DNA of 64,000 nt, taken from assembly GCA_905221605.1 (NCBI GenBank), contig CAJNDS010002696.1, positions 91,001-155,000 of the forward strand, read 5' to 3'. The translations under genes were made by a program, and so were the position numbers. Shown here in pieces: positions 1-8,660 of the stretch (position 1 is its first letter; the number at the start of each line of letters is the position of its first letter). The notes beneath the pieces were generated by a model. The model saw only the letters and a program-made list of their open reading frames with translations, was not told the DNA's origin and made no database searches. This DNA comes from Symbiodinium natans (taxonomy: Eukaryota; Sar; Dinophyceae; Suessiales; Symbiodiniaceae).

Positions 1-19
1 ACAAACTCAACCCGCGCAG

Positions 20-95
20 GTCCCCATGAGCCCCGTGTCCTGTGAGAAGTTGGTCGCCGCCCGGGAGTGGATCCAGGAAGGGCTTCGAAGTGCAG
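20..95 (+). CDS. Exon-like island, unknown protein
   Basis: A CGCGCAG acceptor ends at 19. An open frame with ATG at 26 begins MSPVSCEKLVAAREWIQEGL. The stretch is GC-rich and stops where TTTAGGG repeats begin. I do not recognise the protein; it is probably one exon of a split gene, but the extent is a judgement by eye. Confidence 0.45.
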
Positions 96-480
96 GGTTT
101 CGGGTTTCGAGTTTGGGGTTTAGGGTTTAGGGTTTAGGGTTTAGGGTTCAGGGTTTAGGGCAGTACCTGGTCGCCCAGTGGTCACGTGACCCTTTTCTCG
201 GTTCATGGTTCCATTGTAAAGTAACCAACCCCCAAAAAGGCAAAAAAGGGTTGTCAGTACTTGGTAGCCCTTAGGGCTACATCCTCAGGGGTCCGAGTTT
301 GATCCAAGCACAAGGTGGTCAGCTCTCCGCAGCCAAAGAATCGTTGCCCACCCCCCTTGTGTTACCAGGGAGGTGTCAGAGAGGCCCGGATGATGGAAGG
401 CACTCAAGGGGACAACCCTACGCCCTAAACCCTACTCCTAAACCCTAAACCCTAGCCCCTAAACCCTAAACCCTACATCC
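96..480. repeat. Telomere-like arrays around a decayed introner
   Basis: TTTAGGG arrays lie at about 114-160 and CCCTAAA arrays at about 421-477. Between them, 162-275 is a decayed family-A introner, recognisable by GCCCAGTGG and GTAACCAACCCCCAAAAAGG. An exon-like phrase (GVREARMMEGT) sits at about 382-415 but is too short to trust. Confidence 0.55.
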
Positions 481-740
481 GAACCGTCATGTAGCTGGGA
501 AGACAGGGGGTCTTCTGGAAACCTGAGGTTTCAGACTTGGGTTTCCAGAAACCTGGGGCTTAAGGCTTCGGACACCCAGAGCTTTCCTCAGGAATCCCAA
601 ATAATCGACATTTAGCGTTCAGGGTTTAGGGTTTAGAGTTTAGTGTTGTTATGGTTGAGGGTTTAGGGTTTAGGGCTTAGGGTTTAGGGTTTAGGGTTAA
701 TTTACGATCATAGCGATCAACGACATGAAACATCTGGTAA
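480..740. other. No gene seen; telomere-like array at 605-705
   Basis: Partly degenerate TTTAGGG repeats occupy 605-705. The remainder is unique DNA in which I see no convincing exon. Confidence 0.5.
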
Positions 741-959
741 ACTCCAGTGGTGCCCTTTTCTTTTTTGGTTCCGGATTCCTGGGAAGGTAACCCAACCCCA
801 AAAAGGGTGCCCTTGCTATAACATGGCTAGGATGCCCAGTAGTACCCTTATTCCCTTTTTGGTGGGTTTAGGTTCCCTTATAAACCCCTTTAAGCAAAAA
901 AGGGCACCCTTTTTAAGCCTTGGTCACTGGGCAGCCTAGATGGTTACTGTGCTACCAAG
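741..959 (+). mobile_element. Family-A introner split by a nested 113-bp element
   Basis: The left half (CCAGTGGTGCCC to CTATAACATGG) and the right half (ATGGTTACTGTGCTACCAAG) together make one family-A copy. They are separated by a complete 113-bp element at 827-939, flanked by ATGG on both sides (823-826 and 940-943). Removing that element and one ATGG restores the usual family-A 3' end, so the inner insertion is the younger one. Confidence 0.85.
827..939 (+). mobile_element. 113-bp introner-like element (family A'), nested
   Basis: It begins CTAGGATGCCCAGT and ends ACTGGGCAGCCTAG, an inverted repeat of about 14 bp, and has a 4-bp ATGG target duplication. Copies of exactly the same length lie at 7374-7486 and 53109-53221. 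It holds no coding capacity, so it would depend on a transposase supplied elsewhere. Confidence 0.88.
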
Positions 960-1026
960 AAAGAAACTAGCGAAACCGAGTTTTTTCAGACCCGAGCATC
1001 GCTAGTTTGAGTTTAGCTGGTGAAGG

Positions 1027-1440
1027 TTGCAACCCCAAACCCTATAAACCCTCAACCCTAAACCCTCCCAACCCTAAACCCTTAACCCCAGAAAGCCTAA
1101 AACCCAAACCCCTATAAACCCAGACCTTAAACCCCATAAACCCTATAAACTAAATTCCAAACCCTAACCTTCAGGGTAAACCCTATGAGCCCCATAAAAC
1201 CCTGAACCCTGCATTCAAAACCCAAAACCCCAAACCCTACAAGCCATACAAAGCCTAGATTCAAAACCCCAACCCTAAACCCCAGACCCCAAACCCCAAA
1301 CCCCAAAAAGCCCATAAGGCCTATAGACCCGAATTTCAAAACCCCAACCCTTGGGGTGACCCTAAACCCTCAACCCTAAACCCTAAATCCTAAACCCTAC
1401 ACCCTACACCCTAAACCCTAAACCCTAAACCCCAAAAGGG
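1027..1440. repeat. Degenerate CCCTAAA-type array
   Basis: About 400 bp of CCCTAAA, CCCAAA and CCCTATAAA variants. The reading frame crossing it on the minus strand (1127-1339) is repeat translation, not a gene. Confidence 0.8.
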
Positions 1441-1470
1441 TGGTAGGAGTTGAGGGATGGGCCGGCGCAG

Positions 1471-1530
1471 GAGTCGGCAAAGGCTTTTGGCTTGGCGGCC
1501 GACCTACCCAGGTTCGCTCGGCCTGCTCAA
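1471..1530 (+). CDS. Exon-like island, unknown protein
   Basis: It follows GGCGCAG and reads ESAKAFGLAADLPRFARPAQ, with high third-position GC. It is flanked on both sides by telomere-like repeats. Unrecognised. Confidence 0.45.
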
Positions 1531-1537
1531 AGGGTTC

Positions 1538-1612
1538 CAAAGGGTCTAGGGTTTAGGGTTTAGGGTTTAGGGTTTAGGGTCTAGGGTTTAGGGTTTAGGG
1601 TTTAGGGTGGTT
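1538..1612 (+). repeat. TTTAGGG array
   Basis: About ten TTTAGGG units with one or two GTCTAGG variants. It abuts the introner that starts at 1614. Confidence 0.9.
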
Positions 1613-1613
1613 A

Positions 1614-1726
1614 CTAGGACCCAGAGTAGGCCCTTATCCTGTTGTTTAGGGTTTAGGATCCCATACATAAGCCCCTTTCAACCAAAAAGGGTACCCTTGT
1701 TATTCCCAGCTTCCTCGTAGGTCTAG
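1614..1726 (+). mobile_element. Family-B introner-like element (113 bp)
   Basis: It begins CTAGGACCCAGAGTAGG and ends GTAGGTCTAG, with the family core AGGCCCTTAT and AAAAAGGGTACCCTTG. The flanks (GTTA, AAGT) do not match, so the target duplication is lost or the flank has changed. Confidence 0.75.
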
Positions 1727-1930
1727 AAGTTTTAAGGTTTTCAGGCTTTGAGGTTTTAAGAGGGCTTTGAGCGCGTTTTCAGTCTGTAGGTGTTGAAGGG
1801 CTTCGGAGGTTCTGAGGCTTTAGGGCCCTTGAGATAGGACACCGCCTGCACCTCGAGCCTTTAAGATCCAAGCCGCAAGACTCAAAGAAGAGTAGTTCAG
1901 AACCCCTAAGGCCCAAACCGACGGGATTAA
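1727..1930. other. No gene or repeat recognised
   Basis: GC-mixed unique DNA between two family-B elements. I saw no convincing exon. Confidence 0.4.
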
Positions 1931-1933
1931 ATA

Positions 1934-2046
1934 CTGGGACCCAGGGTAGGCCCCTATTCCCTTTCTGTAGGGTTTAGGCCCCCCTTAAACGCCTCTGTGA
2001 ACCAAAAGGGGTGCCTTTCTTATTCACAGGTTACTCTTGGGCCTAG
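1934..2046 (+). mobile_element. Family-B introner-like element (113 bp) with TSD
   Basis: It begins CTGGGACCCAGGGTAGG and ends CTCTTGGGCCTAG. The flanks are AATA at 1930-1933 and AATA at 2047-2050, a perfect 4-bp duplication. The length is identical to the copy at 1614. Confidence 0.85.
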
Positions 2047-2127
2047 AATACATAACCTTTTTTTCCCCGTGTACCCTAAACGCTAAACCCTAAACCCTAA
2101 ACCCTAAACCCTGGACCCTAAACCCTA

Positions 2128-2244
2128 ATGGATAGTCCTCTCAAACCCCCACCACGGATCGCCAGGTCCCTTGAGGAGCTTCAAAAGCTACAGGCCCTGC
2201 GAGTGGCGGGATTTTGTCTGTGTTGCTGTTCAAGGGACCCCTAA
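2128..2244 (+). CDS. Short ORF or first exon, coiled-coil-like
   Basis: ATG at 2128 opens a 38-codon frame to TAA. It starts MDSPLKPPPR and continues IARSLEELQKLQALRVAG, a charged heptad-like helix. The final codons run into CCCTAAA repeat, so the true end is probably a splice donor near 2205-2225. Telomere-like arrays flank it at 2074-2127 and 2228-2330. Function unknown. Confidence 0.45.
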   Translation: MDSPLKPPPRIARSLEELQKLQALRVAGFCLCCCSRDP

Positions 2245-2625
2245 ACCCTAAACCCTAAGCCCTAAACCCTAAACCCTAAACCCCAAACCCTAAACCCTAA
2301 AACCCTAAGCCCTAAACCGGATGTGGTTAGGTTAGGGCTTCTTTGGCCTCAGGTCTTTGGGGTTTGAGATTTTAGGGATGCAGGTTTCCCAAAGCCTTAA
2401 CCCTAAATCCTAAACCCTAAACCCTTTCGGGCTCTTGAAAGCGAAGCATGGGCAGGGCTCAGTGGCTTAGAGTTCGGGCTCGTTCGGGGGGGTTCGGGTT
2501 TAGGGTTTAGGGTTTAGGGTTTAGGGTTTAGGGTTCAGGGTTCAGGGTTCAGGGTTTAGGGCTTAGGGTTTACAAGGTTGGGCATGGAGGTCGGTTTAGG
2601 GCTTCGGGTCGAGTTCTTACCCTTT
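2228..2625. repeat. CCCTAAA then TTTAGGG arrays
   Basis: CCCTAAA units occur at 2228-2330 and 2398-2424 and TTTAGGG/TTCAGGG units at 2487-2575. Orientation switches within 200 bp. No exon was recognised in between. Confidence 0.75.
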
Positions 2626-2628
2626 CAG

Positions 2629-2664
2629 ACTCAAAAGATGAAGGTGTACCTCGGAGCCCAGAGC
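2629..2664 (+). CDS. Short exon-like island
   Basis: It follows CCTTTCAG and reads TQKMKVYLGAQSP before CCCTAA repeats begin. Too short for a function. Confidence 0.3.
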
Positions 2665-3110
2665 CCTAACACCCAAACCCCTAAACACCCCTAAGAGCCC
2701 TAGAAGCCCTATAAAGCCCTCAAACCCCCTATGTAAGCCCTATAAAGCCCTCAACCCTACATATAAGCCCTTACACCCCTAAGAGCCCAAAAAACCCTAA
2801 GCCCTACAAGCCCTACAAAGCCCTGAAACCCCCCTATGTAAGCCCTTTAAAGCCCCCAACCCCTACATAGAAGCCCTCTGAAGCCCTCTGACCCTATAGA
2901 AGCCCTAAACCTGAGGTCGGAACCATGGGGCCTTAGTCTGGCCCCTTGCCCTTGTTTACTAGAGGGATCCGAAGTCTGGGCCCGTATTATGCATAGTGCA
3001 TACAAGAGTTTTATAACAAGGGACCCAAAATTAAGGGGTGCGTACTTGGGAACCTTGACTCTAAACCCGCAACGCCCCCAAAAACCCTAAACCCTGAAAT
3101 ATACCCGAAA
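2665..3110. other. Degenerate AGCCCTA-rich DNA, no gene
   Basis: Variants such as AAGCCCTATAAAGCCCTCAA fill 2665-2900. The segment 2950-3060 contains ACTAGAGGGATCC and AAGGGACCCAAAA and resembles a decayed introner that I could not assign. Confidence 0.4.
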
Positions 3111-3120
3111 CCACCTTTGA

Positions 3121-3195
3121 ACTGTCCAGGAGCAGATCAAAGCCGAGCGCGAGGTGGCAAACCGCCATGCGAGGTCCCAGCTGGCAGGGGCTCGT
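3121..3195 (+). CDS. Exon-like island, coiled-coil-like
   Basis: It reads TVQEQIKAEREVANRHARSQ, a charged helix with high third-position GC, and ends where TTTAGGG-type repeats start. It may belong to the same protein as the island at 2128, but no junction is demonstrable. Confidence 0.5.
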
Positions 3196-3199
3196 GGTT

Positions 3200-3540
3200 T
3201 AGGGTTTTGGGGTCTAGGGCTCTAATGGTTGGGGGCTCGCAGGCCTTAGGGATTCGGGTTTAGGGTTTCAGGGTTCAGGATTTAGGGTTAGGGGGTAAAC
3301 CTCGGAGCTGCGTTTAGGGTTGGTGGTTGTTCAGGGTTTTAGGGCTTCGGCCTAAGGGTTTCAGGAGTTTAGGATCCCCAGGGTTTAGGGTTTAGGGTTT
3401 AGGATTTAGGGTTTAGGGCTTGTGTAAAGTCCCAAGTTAGTTTTCTTAGGCATCTCACCCTTTTGAAGCTCCCTCTTCAGTGAAGCCCTAAACCCCAAAC
3501 CCCCAAACCCTAAGCCCTGGCCCTCAGCCCGAGAGAAAGC
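3200..3540. repeat. Degenerate TTTAGGG/CCCTAAA DNA
   Basis: Arrays occur at 3232-3300, 3385-3422 and 3483-3520 with divergent copies between. No exon recognised. Confidence 0.6.
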
Positions 3541-3669
3541 AAGAGAGTGCCCTGAACCCTACGAGCTCTGGAGCTGTGTCCTCCTGCTCAGGCTTGCAGT
3601 AGTGCCCCTGACGTACCCTGAGAAGCGCAGTTGTGAATCTAAGGGTAGTTACATGGGCCCTTAATATGG

Positions 3670-3778
3670 CTTACTGGCTCAAAACCCAACTTTTCAACTT
3701 TTGGGCTTCTCATAATATCATAAGGTAGTTTATTCTGAAAGTTTCAACTTTTATTTGCTTGGGTTTTGGGCCAGTAAG
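3670..3778 (+). mobile_element. Family-H introner, nested, with ATGG TSD
   Basis: It begins CTTACTGGCTCAAAACCCAA and ends GGGTTTTGGGCCAGTAAG. ATGG flanks both sides (3666-3669, 3779-3782). The host around it (AAGGGTAGTTACATGGGCCC and ATGGTCCC) resembles the TIR of another family (Q). The second copy of H is a functional-looking intron at 30920. Confidence 0.85.
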
Positions 3779-3890
3779 ATGGTCCCGACACCTCCTTTTC
3801 CACTCAAGTGCACGTGCCTGATGCTCGGCAATCTTCGACCAGCACTGCTGACACAGCCAGGCGTGGTGGCGCTGCCTGCAGTTCCTGCGT

Positions 3891-3978
3891 TTAGGGTTTG
3901 GGGTGTAGGGTTTGGGGTTTAGGGTTTGGGGTTTAGGGTTTAGGGTTTAGGGTTTAGGGTTGAGGGTTTAGGGTTTAA
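3891..3978 (+). repeat. TTTAGGG array
   Basis: About 12 TTTAGGG/TTTGGGG units. It directly precedes the exon island at 4041. Confidence 0.9.
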
Positions 3979-4040
3979 AGAAAACAAGAGAGCCCGGGAG
4001 TCAATGTGGTCCTCATGAAAGGACTTGGCTCTCCGGGCTC

Positions 4041-4172
4041 ACAATCTTCGAGTTTGGTGGCATCTTCTTGGAGGACGTCGAACTCATCCCACAGTTCCAA
4101 GACATGGCGGTGGGATCTGAACCCATCAAAGATTTCCCTCCACAACCCGTGCCCAACGGGGCACTGATTACC
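4041..4172 (+). CDS. Exon-like island, unknown conserved-looking protein
   Basis: A 44-codon open stretch begins TIFEFGGIFLEDVELIPQFQ and includes DMAVGSEPIKDFPPQPVPNG. The mixture of hydrophobic and acidic residues and the codon bias make it one of the best exon candidates in the first 8 kb. It ends at a CCCTAAA array. I do not recognise the family. Confidence 0.6.
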
Positions 4173-4860
4173 CTAAACCCTAAGCACTAAACCCTAAACC
4201 CTAAACCCTAAACCCTAAACCCTAAACCCTAAACGGGGTGAATCAACATCGGCATCCTGCTCGGACTCCGTCCTGCTCAGGTTCCACTCCACTCCACTCT
4301 CTCTTAGCTCCTTTAAAGGTTTGAGGGTTTAGGGTTTAGGGTTTAGGGTAAAGGATTCTGAAGTATGGGCCTTGGGTTGTATGGGGTCGCCTTTAAAGCC
4401 TTTGGGCACGGCTTCGGGCTCCTCCTCTCCTATTCGAAGACCGGCTCCAGGTAAATTGGGGCAGCAAACCCTACAAAAACCGAAACCCTAAACCCGAAAC
4501 CCTAAACCCCTAAACCCCTAAACCCCTAAACCCCTAAACCCCTAAACCCCTAAACCCCTAAACCCCTAAACCCCTAAACCCCTAAACCCTAAACCCTAAA
4601 CCCTAAACCCTAAACCCTAAACCCTAAACCCTAAGCCAAGCCGCATACGCGGACTCTCAGGTTGCAAGCCATCCCACAGACCTGCTTGTTTTCGTAGCTT
4701 ACAAAAGAGCCCTGAAGAAGTTTAGGGCTCAAGGGTTTGGGGTACAAACCCTAAACCCTAAACCCTAAACCCTAAACCCTAAACCCTAAACCCTAAACCC
4801 TAAACCCTAAATTTCAAACCTTCTTAAGGTAGAAGCCCTCAAGCCGCTGGGGTGACGTCA
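4173..4860. repeat. Telomere-like arrays, including a CCCCTAAA octamer run
   Basis: CCCTAAA units lie at 4173-4235, TTTAGGG at 4325-4350, and CCCTAAA at 4745-4810. Within 4499-4585 about eleven consecutive units are CCCCTAAA octamers, then the array returns to CCCTAAA up to 4635. No exon was recognised between them. Confidence 0.85.
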
Positions 4861-4911
4861 CCCAGGTGCGTGCGGGAGCTGAAGACCAAGGTTCTCAAGG
4901 TGCCTTCCGGT
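4861..4911 (+). CDS. Short exon-like island
   Basis: It reads CVRELKTKVLKVPSG from a CACCCAG acceptor-like site, then TTTAGGG repeats begin at 4911. Unrecognised. Confidence 0.35.
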
Positions 4912-5320
4912 TTAGGGTTTGGGGTTTAGGGTTTAGGGTTTAGGGTTTAGGGTTTAGGACTTGAAAAGGGCTGTTAGGGCCGCTTCTGTTTGCGCGGTTT
5001 TTTGACGGATGCTCTGTTATAAGGCTGAATACCCTAAACCCCTAAGCCCTAACCCGCCCCTTGGCTTTTTAGTAGGCATCCCAGCTGGAGGGCTCAGAAC
5101 TGAAAGCCCTAAATCCTAAACCCTAAACCATAAACCCGAAACCCTAAACCCTCGTCTTAGGGCTTCAGCTTAAGGGCTGGCTGGCTTTTGGAGCCCCAAA
5201 ACTCGAAACCCATCTCCCTTGGAGTGTGGAGTTCAGGGCGTAAGGCTTCAGGGTTTAGGGTTTAGGGTTTAGGGTTTAGGGTTTAGGGTTTAGGGTTTAG
5301 AGTTCAGGGCTTAGGTGATC
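4911..5320. repeat. TTTAGGG arrays with unique filler
   Basis: Arrays at 4911-4958 and 5247-5312, CCCTAAA-like units at 5030-5060 and 5105-5155. No exon recognised in the filler. Confidence 0.7.
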
Positions 5321-5916
5321 CTTCAGCCACTAGACTCCCATCCCGGCTTCCCCCTCCTCTCAGAAACCTCGGCGCGCGTCGAACGAGGGCGCCTGCAGGG
5401 GGCCCCAAGCGCCGTAGGCTTTGGGTTTTGGGTTGAGGCTGTTAACAAAAACATGGGTCCTTGAGTAGTAGGTAATTGAACAGTTTTTCGGGGTTGCGGG
5501 TTTGGGCAAAGTCAGGTCAGCATCTTTGGTTGAGAGTGCCAGCAAAAGCAAGCTATGACCTGGAATCGAACATCGGGGCCGAGTTAGTTGGAATAAAATG
5601 TTGAAGGTGTACTTCAGAATCGGTGTACTTCTACAGGGCATCCGAGATGATACTATTGTTTTTGTTTAGGCTCCTGCAGTAGTATATTTCTATGATTACT
5701 ATGATGATGATTGTTACAACTACATTATTCATTGTGATTATTAGTCTACCACGATGCCAACCCACGTTAGTCATGTCCAAGACATCAACCCGAAAGCCAC
5801 CACGCCTGAACCCCTTCAACCCATGAGCCCGTCGCTCCCGAAACCCGAAACCCGAAACCCGAACCCTGAACCCAAAACCCCCCAAACCCTAAGCCCTAAA
5901 AGCCCCTCAACCAGGT
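5320..5916. other. No gene recognised
   Basis: Mixed unique DNA with an AT-rich stretch at 5650-5750 and a CCCGAAA-type run at 5840-5900. Minus-strand frames here have no family resemblance. Confidence 0.4.
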
Positions 5917-5973
5917 GATGCAGCCACAGCCGAGGCGTCTCGCAGAAAGGCAGAGTTCGGGTCTTCCGCCGGT
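5917..5973 (+). CDS. Short exon-like island
   Basis: It follows CAACCAG and reads DAATAEASRRKAEFGSSAG. Probably one exon of a helical protein; unrecognised. Confidence 0.4.
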
Positions 5974-6188
5974 TTCGAGGTCTAGGGTTTGAGGTTTTTG
6001 GGGTTCGGGGGTGTCGGGTTTAGGTTTAGGGTTCAGGGTTGTTCCCTTGAGCTCCTTCTATCATCCGGTGGGGGGTGGGGGGGTTAACCCTAAACCCTGA
6101 CCCCTCAACCCTAAACCCAAAACCCCCTAAACCCTTCTAAAGTTTAGGGGCTTAAGACCGATGCATGGTTCCAGGATGGGCTTTTGGG

Positions 6189-6306
6189 TAGGGTAGAAGC
6201 AAAAAGTTGGAAACTCAACAGCCTCAATCCCTAAGAATAAAGCATAGGGAATCCCAGCACTATTTGTCCTTAAAAAGGTTTCCAACTTTTTGGGGTTTAC
6301 TGTAGG
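6189..6306 (-). mobile_element. Family-G inverted-repeat element
   Basis: An AAAAAGTTGGAAAC arm pairs with GTTTCCAACTTTTTGG near 6270-6290, and the outer end is TTTACTGTAG. A second, oppositely oriented copy lies at 26821-26939. No target duplication is clear. Confidence 0.65.
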
Positions 6307-6309
6307 GTA

Positions 6310-6540
6310 TACTCGCCCAAGCTGGTTAAGGGTTAAGGGTTTTAGGATTAGGGTGTCTAGGGCTTGTGGCCTAAGATTTCTGTTAGGGAAGGTTAGAATT
6401 TAGGGTTTAGGGTTTGGGGTTCAGGGTTTAGGGTCCCTAAGCTCCCGAAAGCCCCGAAACCCTCAAGTCCCTGAAGCCCTAAACCCTAAACCCTAAACCC
6501 TAAACCCTAAACCCTGAAGCCCTAAAACGAGACCCTGACT
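6310..6540. repeat. Telomere-like variants
   Basis: TTTAGGG-type units at 6395-6432 and CCCTAAA at 6470-6520. No exon. Confidence 0.6.
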
Positions 6541-6557
6541 CCGCACCTTCGCCGCAG

Positions 6558-6605
6558 ACGACGGACCTCGTCGCGGCTCTCTCTGCTCGTGTGGAGGCCT
6601 GCTGA
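6558..6605 (+). CDS. Short exon-like island
   Basis: It follows TTCGCCGCAG and reads TTDLVAALSARVEAC. The next codon is TGA, so splicing or a stop lies at the end. Unrecognised. Confidence 0.4.
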   Translation, partial: TTDLVAALSARVEAC

Positions 6606-6632
6606 GGAGGGCTCTGCCCCGGCAAGGCTGTC

Positions 6633-6905
6633 GCCCTAAACCCTAAACCCTAAACCCTAAACCCTAAACCCTAAACCCTAAACCCTAAACCCTAAACCCT
6701 AAACCGCCGTCGTAGTCCAAGAGCCCAGACCCTCCTCAACCCCCCAAAGCCGACCGAACCTTTCAGATGCCTTGCATGTGCAGCAGTGCAAATTTGAGAG
6801 GCGCAGGTAGACCCGGGTTTAGGGTTTAGGGTTTAGGGTTTAGGGTTAGGGTTTAGGGTTTGGGGTTTGGTGTTTATTTAGGGTTTAGGGTTTAGTGTTT
6901 AGGTA
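6633..6905. repeat. CCCTAAA then TTTAGGG arrays around a possible microexon
   Basis: CCCTAAA units at 6633-6705 and TTTAGGG at 6815-6905. Between them a CTTTCAG acceptor at 6766 precedes DALHVQQCKFERR, a weak exon candidate. Confidence 0.6.
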
Positions 6906-7126
6906 GACCCCAAAGCCTGAACTCCAAACCCCAAGCCGATGCAGAAACCCTATGCCCCACAGCCCCAAACTCCAATAAAATCCCACAGGCCCCATGCCCC
7001 CAGCCCCGAAACCCCAAATTCCGAAACCCTAAACCTCAAAACCCGAACCCAAACCCCACTCCTTAACCCCTCAACCCCAAGCTGTACACCCAAACCCTAA
7101 ACCCCAAACCCTAAATCCCCCGTCAG
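6906..7126. repeat. Degenerate CCCTAAA-like DNA
   Basis: CCCAAAC/CCCTAAA variants, no exon. Confidence 0.55.
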
Positions 7127-7180
7127 GCTGCCGAGTCCACGTCGCAGCTCCTTCGCTCATGCCTTGGCGCAATGTATAGG
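7127..7180 (+). CDS. Short exon-like island
   Basis: It follows CGTCAG and reads AAESTSQLLRSCLGAM. Unrecognised helical segment. Confidence 0.4.
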
Positions 7181-7321
7181 GTGTGGTGTGAAGGGGCTAG
7201 GTTTAGAGTGTGTTGAGATTCTCGGATTTGTGGTTGCGGGATGTGTAGGCTCTGCCGGGCTTCGCATCTGGGGTTTGGTCCAGTGAAGCCCCGCGCTCTC
7301 CAGGGTGGGACTTGTGCCTAA

Positions 7322-7546
7322 AGCTACCAGAAGTCTTTTTGCCCTTTTGTTTGGTTCAGCGTTCCCTTACAAACTAGGATGCCCAGTAGTGCCCTTATTC
7401 CCTTTTCGGGGGGTTTAGGTTCCCTTATAAACCCCTTTAAGCAAAAAAGGGCACCCTTTTTAATCCCAGGTTACTGGGCAACCCAGCAAAGTAACCAACC
7501 CGAAAAAGGGTACCCTTAGTATCATCTGGGTTCCTGGGCGAGCAAG
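7322..7546 (+). mobile_element. Family-A introner split by a nested 113-bp element
   Basis: The outer copy has TTTTTGCCCTTTTGTTTGG at its left and GTAACCAACCC then AAAAAGGGTACCCTTAG at its right. A complete A' element at 7374-7486 interrupts it, with CAAA duplicated at 7370-7373 and 7487-7490. Excising it restores the family sequence CTTA(C/T)AAAGTAACC. Confidence 0.85.
7374..7486 (+). mobile_element. 113-bp introner-like element (family A'), nested
   Basis: It begins CTAGGATGCCCAGT and ends ACTGGGCAACCCAG and is exactly as long as the copies at 827 and 53109. The perfect CAAA target duplication shows a transposition-type insertion. Confidence 0.88.
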
Positions 7547-7647
7547 TGTTTCCCCGTCTTCAACCGCACAGCTGGAAGCACATGCCCCATAAACCCTGAA
7601 CCCTAAACCCTAAACCCTAAACCCGAAAAAATGAGAAGAGCCTTTCA

Positions 7648-7707
7648 GGTCTGGTTGAGCATTTCAAGGACTCCTTGCAGCACTGGCCGGAGGAGTGGCG
7701 GCTGCAG
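7648..7707 (+). CDS. Exon-like island
   Basis: It follows CCTTTCAG and reads GLVEHFKDSLQHWPEEWRLQ. Composition and codon bias look coding. Unrecognised. Confidence 0.5.
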
Positions 7708-7942
7708 AATAGGGTTACGGGTTTACTTAGGGTTGAGAAATTCCGGGGGACAAGGGTTTTGGGAACCAGGGTGGTCTTACACCTAGCAATCGTTGCTCCA
7801 AGCCCTCGTTCCTAACAAGGACTCAGTGTTATCCTTGGTTTCGGTTCCCAGACCCCACTAAGCAAAGCATAAGGTTTTGGGAACTGGGAAGCCACAAGAA
7901 CAGTGACCTTCATCAAGAGACCTGACCTGAGTGTAGCTAGCT

Positions 7943-8071
7943 ATGGCATCGTGCCATCGCCACATCCACTTGTGCTCGGAGGCGCCTACAACCAATTTCG
8001 CTGGAAGATTGCTCTTTGGTTTCGGTAGGGTTTACTGTGTGATGTTCTGGTCCCATGAAAGGAATGAGTAG
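7943..8071 (+). CDS. Small ORF or exon, unknown
   Basis: ATG at 7943 opens 42 codons to TAG, starting MASCHRHIHLCSEAPTTNFA. No family match comes to mind, and the minus strand is also open here, so strand choice is uncertain. Confidence 0.25.
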   Translation: MASCHRHIHLCSEAPTTNFAGRLLFGFGRVYCVMFWSHERNE

Positions 8072-8145
8072 GATGACAGAAGGGTTTAGAGGTCTCAGGG
8101 TTACTTCGGATCCTAGCGTAGCCAAGACCGAGGTTTCACTGCTGA

Positions 8146-8256
8146 CTTTTGGCTTTTGCTACGGTCGGGGCTCACTTTCAATTGCGCGAGGACCAGCACC
8201 GCCACCTGTCTCCGGTGCTAGAGGCATGCGATGATCAGATGGAATGGGGGATCTAG
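8146..8256 (+). CDS. Probable terminal exon of the upstream gene
   Basis: An open frame from 8146 includes AHFQLREDQHRHLSPVLEAC and DDQMEWGI and ends in TAG at 8254-8256. It is the last coding-looking stretch before the ankyrin gene start at 8661, so it may be the 3' end of whatever gene the 1-8 kb exons form. Unrecognised. Confidence 0.45.
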   Translation, partial: LLAFATVGAHFQLREDQHRHLSPVLEACDDQMEWGI

Positions 8257-8660
8257 CTTCAAGTTTGGGCGCTCGTCGACTGACGATTTCGGGTAGAGTA
8301 TGTGCCTACAACCCAAAGGCCCTATTCCTGACCGAACCCGAAGCCCAAGCCACGCTAGGTTCAAACGGTTTGGGTTCTTAAGGTACGAAAAGAGAGACCC
8401 CATAGTGTGTCCCGAATACTCCACACACCGCACACCTATTCTGTTGCTGAAGTGCTGTTGCGTGCATGGCTACTCAACAGCCTCCCTGAGCCAACAGCCA
8501 CCACCGTTCTGGCCACGCCATGCGCTTCCTCTATAGGGAGCATGTCAGTGAACCACCACCAAGATGCAGTCAGTGACACAATCCCTAAACCCTAAACCCC
8601 TGATTCTACAATCGACGTCCTACATGTTCAGTCCGACGCCTTGGTAGCATGTCGGCCGAC
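8257..8660. other. Presumed intergenic region upstream of the ankyrin gene
   Basis: Unique DNA with one short CCCTAAACCC run at 8583-8600. Frames of 60-78 codons exist in both directions but overlap each other and look non-coding. No TATA-type promoter is recognisable, as is usual for dinoflagellates. Confidence 0.35.

Noticed and set aside
4499-4585. CRISPR-like spaced repeat
   Set aside because: Units are contiguous octamers without spacers; no cas genes; eukaryotic context.
1-5320. Chromosome end (true telomere)
   Set aside because: Arrays are short, alternate in strand and are separated by coding-like DNA, and they continue for 60 kb.
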